Part shown: positions 59,157-61,598 of the stretch, in pieces
Numbering within the stretch: the first letter of the stretch is position 1
Layout: each line of letters opens with the position of its first letter
Source of the DNA: DAIRDK01 sp035403225
Lineage (GTDB): Bacteria > Bacteroidota > Bacteroidia > Bacteroidales > FEN-979
NCBI GenBank assembly: GCA_035403225.1
Contig: DAONET010000014.1
Coordinates: 1-61,598 of the forward strand
Reading direction: 5' to 3'
DNA length: 61,598 nt
Translations under genes and position numbers: made by a program
Notes under the pieces: generated by a model
Databases searched by the model: none
Told to the model about the DNA's origin: nothing
The model's input: the letters and a program-made list of their open reading frames with translations, nothing else

Positions 59157-61598
59157 ATGACCGTAAATTACTCATCACCTCGGAAGGCACTAAATAAAGC
59201 ATACTTAAAAGTAAAGCCTACACGCTCGGAGATGGAATCCTTTAAGGAGAACCTTCTTTTATTGCTGGATGGACTGGATGAAACGGAATCTGAAGAGCAC
59301 AACAAGAATGACTTGGGAAACTTTCTCAGGAATACTTTTTATCAGCCCGCGTATTATATCAACACAAAAGACCGTGCTGACCTTGTTATTCATAACGGTC
59401 CCGATTCAAAAAGTACTCCCGGTGTGCTGGTTGAGGTTAAGAAGCCCGGGAACAAAACTGAAATGGTCAGAAAAGACGACCTGAAAGCAAAAGCATTCTA
59501 CGAACTCATTTTATATTACCTCCGGGAAAGGATCAATAACGGCAATCTCGAGATAAAACAACTCATTGCAACCAATGTATTTGAGTGGTTCATTTTCGAT
59601 GCTGCATGGTTTGAAAAGACTTTCGCTCAGAACAAGGCATTCATCAAACAGTTCACCGATTTTGACCAGGGCCGCTTGTCAGGTACATCAACGGACTTCT
59701 TTTACACTTCCATTGCGGAACCTTTCGTAAAAGGAATTGAAGCGGAAATTCCTTTTACTTGGTTTGATTTCAGGGAATATGAAAAAACCTTGCGCAATAG
59801 AGATAAGTCGGATGATGGCAAATTGATCTCACTCTATAAGGTCATTTCACCTGAACATCTTCTGAAGCTTCCGTTTGTCAATGACAGCAACACGCTTGAT
59901 AAGTCGTTCTATTCAGAGCTTCTGCATATCATTGGTTTGAGTGAGACAAAATCCGGCAGTAAAAAGATCATCGAACGAAAGAAAGAAGGGCAGCGCGATC
60001 CCGGCTCACTCATTGAAAATACCATCGTTCAACTGGATACACGCGATAAGATTTCCAGGCTTTCTAAACCAGCCGTCTTTGGTGATTCACATCAGGAAAG
60101 GCTGTTTAATGTATCACTTGATCTGGTAATTACCTGGCTGAACCGGATTTTATTTCTAAAGCTTCTGGAGGCACAGTTGATCCGATATCACAAGGGCGAT
60201 CCCGAATATGGTTTTCTTAATTGTGACCGGGTGGATGGTTTTGATGATCTGGACAACCTTTTCTTTCAGGTCCTTGCCAGAAAACCGGATGAAAGAGATC
60301 CTGAGATGGCCAGACAATTTGGCAGAATCCCTTATCTGAATTCTTCTCTTTTTGAACCAACCGAGCTTGAGCAGATTACGATCTTTATTAGCAATCTGCA
60401 GGATCATGCACTAATCCCGATCCTGCCATCAACTGTCCTGAAAGACAGCAATGGCAAAAGAAGAACCGGCAAGCTCCCCGGGCTCCAATATCTTTTTGAA
60501 TTCCTCGATGCCTATGATTTTGCCGGGGAAGGTTCAGAAGATATCCAGGAAGAAAACAAAACATTGATAAATGCTTCTGTTCTCGGACTGATCTTCGAAA
60601 AGATTAACGGTTACAAGGACGGCTCTTTTTTCACCCCCGGGTTCATCACCATGTATATGTGCAAGGAGACGATCCGGAGAGCAGTGGTCCAAAAGTTCAA
60701 TGAGGTAAAGGCCTGGAAATGCGAAACGATCGATCAGCTTTATGATAAGATTGAGGATCGACAGGAAGCAAATATGATCATGAATTCCCTGCGGATATGC
60801 GACCCGGCTGTGGGTTCAGGTCATTTCCTGGTTTCAGCGTTGAATGAGATTATTGCGATCAAAAGCGATTTGAAGATCCTTACAGACCGGGATGGTAAGA
60901 GATTGAAAGAGTACCGTGTGGAAGTTGCCAATGATGAACTGGTAGTGACCGATGAAGAAGGCGACTTGTTCGAGTATTTTCCCGGAAACAATGAAAGTCA
61001 GCGTATTCAAGAGTCGTTGTTCCACGAAAAACAAACCATAATTGAGAATTGTCTTTTCGGTGTAGATATCAACCCCAACTCTGTTAAAATCTGCAGGCTG
61101 CGTTTGTGGATTGAATTGCTGAAGAACGCCTATTACAAGGCGGAAACTAATTTCACTGAACTGGAGACCCTTCCCAATATCGATATTAATATTAAGTGCG
61201 GGAATTCCCTGATCTCCCGGTATTCACTGGACGCCGATATCCGGCAGGCTTTGAAGAAAAGCAAATGGAGCATTGACAGCTACCGGATTGCCGTGATGAC
61301 TTACCGTAATGCCACGACTAAAGAAGAAAAGCGGGCAATGGAACGGCTGGTCGATTCAATCAAGTCGGATTTTGAAACAGAAGTGGCCGCTAAAGACAAG
61401 CGACTGATTCAACTCAGAAAGCTGAATGGTGATCTTTTCAACCTCACCAAACAAACCAGCCTTTTCGATCAGTCTAAAAAAGAGAAGGATACGTGGATTA
61501 AAAATGTAAAACAGCTGACTGAAAAGATTCAAAAGCTCGAAAAGGAACTGGAAGAGATAAAAAGCAATAAGATTTACGAAAATGCTTTTGAATGGCGC
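59157..61598 (+). CDS. Type IIG restriction enzyme/methyltransferase (5' part, runs off the window)
   Basis: 814 codons from the ATG at 59157 to the window end, with no stop. An N-terminal PD-(D/E)xK nuclease is visible: D75 in RADLVIHN and E93-V-K95 in LVEVKKPG. A helical linker leads to an Eco57I-type methyltransferase with SAM motif I at about 549-557 (DPAVGSGHF) and GVDINPNSVKICRLRLWIELL. The catalytic NPPY motif and target-recognition domain should lie just past the end. One polypeptide would both cut and methylate DNA. I see no separate modification gene upstream. Confidence 0.9.
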   Translation, partial: MTVNYSSPRKALNKAYLKVKPTRSEMESFKENLLLLLDGLDETESEEHNKNDLGNFLRNTFYQPAYYINTKDRADLVIHNGPDSKSTPGVLVEVKKPGNKTEMVRKDDLKAKAFYELILYYLRERINNGNLEIKQLIATNVFEWFIFDAAWFEKTFAQNKAFIKQFTDFDQGRLSGTSTDFFYTSIAEPFVKGIEAEIPFTWFDFREYEKTLRNRDKSDDGKLISLYKVISPEHLLKLPFVNDSNTLDKSFYSELLHIIGLSETKSGSKKIIERKKEGQRDPGSLIENTIVQLDTRDKISRLSKPAVFGDSHQERLFNVSLDLVITWLNRILFLKLLEAQLIRYHKGDPEYGFLNCDRVDGFDDLDNLFFQVLARKPDERDPEMARQFGRIPYLNSSLFEPTELEQITIFISNLQDHALIPILPSTVLKDSNGKRRTGKLPGLQYLFEFLDAYDFAGEGSEDIQEENKTLINASVLGLIFEKINGYKDGSFFTPGFITMYMCKETIRRAVVQKFNEVKAWKCETIDQLYDKIEDRQEANMIMNSLRICDPAVGSGHFLVSALNEIIAIKSDLKILTDRDGKRLKEYRVEVANDELVVTDEEGDLFEYFPGNNESQRIQESLFHEKQTIIENCLFGVDINPNSVKICRLRLWIELLKNAYYKAETNFTELETLPNIDINIKCGNSLISRYSLDADIRQALKKSKWSIDSYRIAVMTYRNATTKEEKRAMERLVDSIKSDFETEVAAKDKRLIQLRKLNGDLFNLTKQTSLFDQSKKEKDTWIKNVKQLTEKIQKLEKELEEIKSNKIYENAFEWR

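Noticed and set aside
1..61598. tRNA, rRNA and riboswitch genes
   Set aside because: No segment showed a recognisable tRNA cloverleaf, rRNA sequence or conserved riboswitch core on reading. A tRNA or covariance-model search would be decisive.

Overview
The window is bacterial chromosome from a member of the Bacteroidota, most likely Bacteroidales-like and probably a draft or metagenome scaffold: it carries a run of exactly 100 Ns at 54242-54341. The assignment rests on several things seen here. Many genes follow the Bacteroidota -7 promoter element TAnnTTTG. Lipoproteins have SC/GC-type lipoboxes and signal peptides ending in GQ or AQ. There is a CzcA-CzcC fusion, a Bacteroidota-type LptD/OstA set, a GT117 (DUF2723) membrane protein, a long-form urocanate hydratase and a tgt-lptF gene pair. 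No rRNA, tRNA, CRISPR array, transposase or prophage was recognised.

Layout. 0-4.2 kb: a partial gene, a membrane protein, a CarboxypepD_reg-like protein, DUF3795, a PPP-type phosphatase and gpmA. 4.3-14.2 kb: a GT117-type membrane protein coupled to a NodB deacetylase, then radC, birA, a small lipoprotein, ung, an MbnP/MbnH-like copper-protein/dihaem pair, and ispE. 14.2-20.4 kb: lptF/G-tgt, a GT2 glycosyltransferase overlapping an ECF sigma gene, and hutU. 20.4-27.3 kb: a divalent-metal RND efflux operon (adaptor, CzcA fused to a TolC-like domain, a Cys/His-rich DUF6660-like protein, a lipoprotein). 27.35-27.72 kb: a gene-free block of CCCTG(A/T)CAGGG repeats, followed by a prolyl oligopeptidase. 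30.0-33.9 kb: a three-gene unit of sigma factor, one-pass membrane protein and exported TPR-CHAT protease. 34-41 kb: envelope biogenesis (ridA, lptD, amidase, mlaD, ostA). 41-47.4 kb: archaeal-type gatE-gatD, then an M16 peptidase ended by a strong terminator. 47.5-53.7 kb: a metallopeptidase/beta-propeller/beta-barrel fusion, an AmrS-like radical SAM protein, and an exported PLP enzyme with an exported RidA. 53.7-56.7 kb: hldD (split by the N gap), a type III PLP decarboxylase and mqnD. 56.7-59.1 kb: an ECF sigma / membrane protein / Spy-like / Cys-rich metal-stress cluster and a small membrane protein. 59.2 kb to the end: the first 814 codons of a type IIG restriction-methylase.

Themes. Envelope assembly is prominent: LptF/G, LptD, OstA, MlaD, amidase and HldD are all here. 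Metal handling appears three times: the Czc efflux operon, MbnP/MbnH, and the Spy-like sigma cluster. The strongest leads are (1) the sigma / membrane protein / exported CHAT protease operon, which looks like an envelope-to-nucleus-free signalling unit in which a periplasmic caspase-like protease could act on the neighbouring transmembrane protein; (2) a complete archaeal-type GatDE tRNA-dependent amidotransferase in a bacterium; (3) an exported PLP enzyme paired with an exported RidA; (4) a gluzincin-propeller-barrel fusion; and (5) a Tgt lacking its zinc cysteines.
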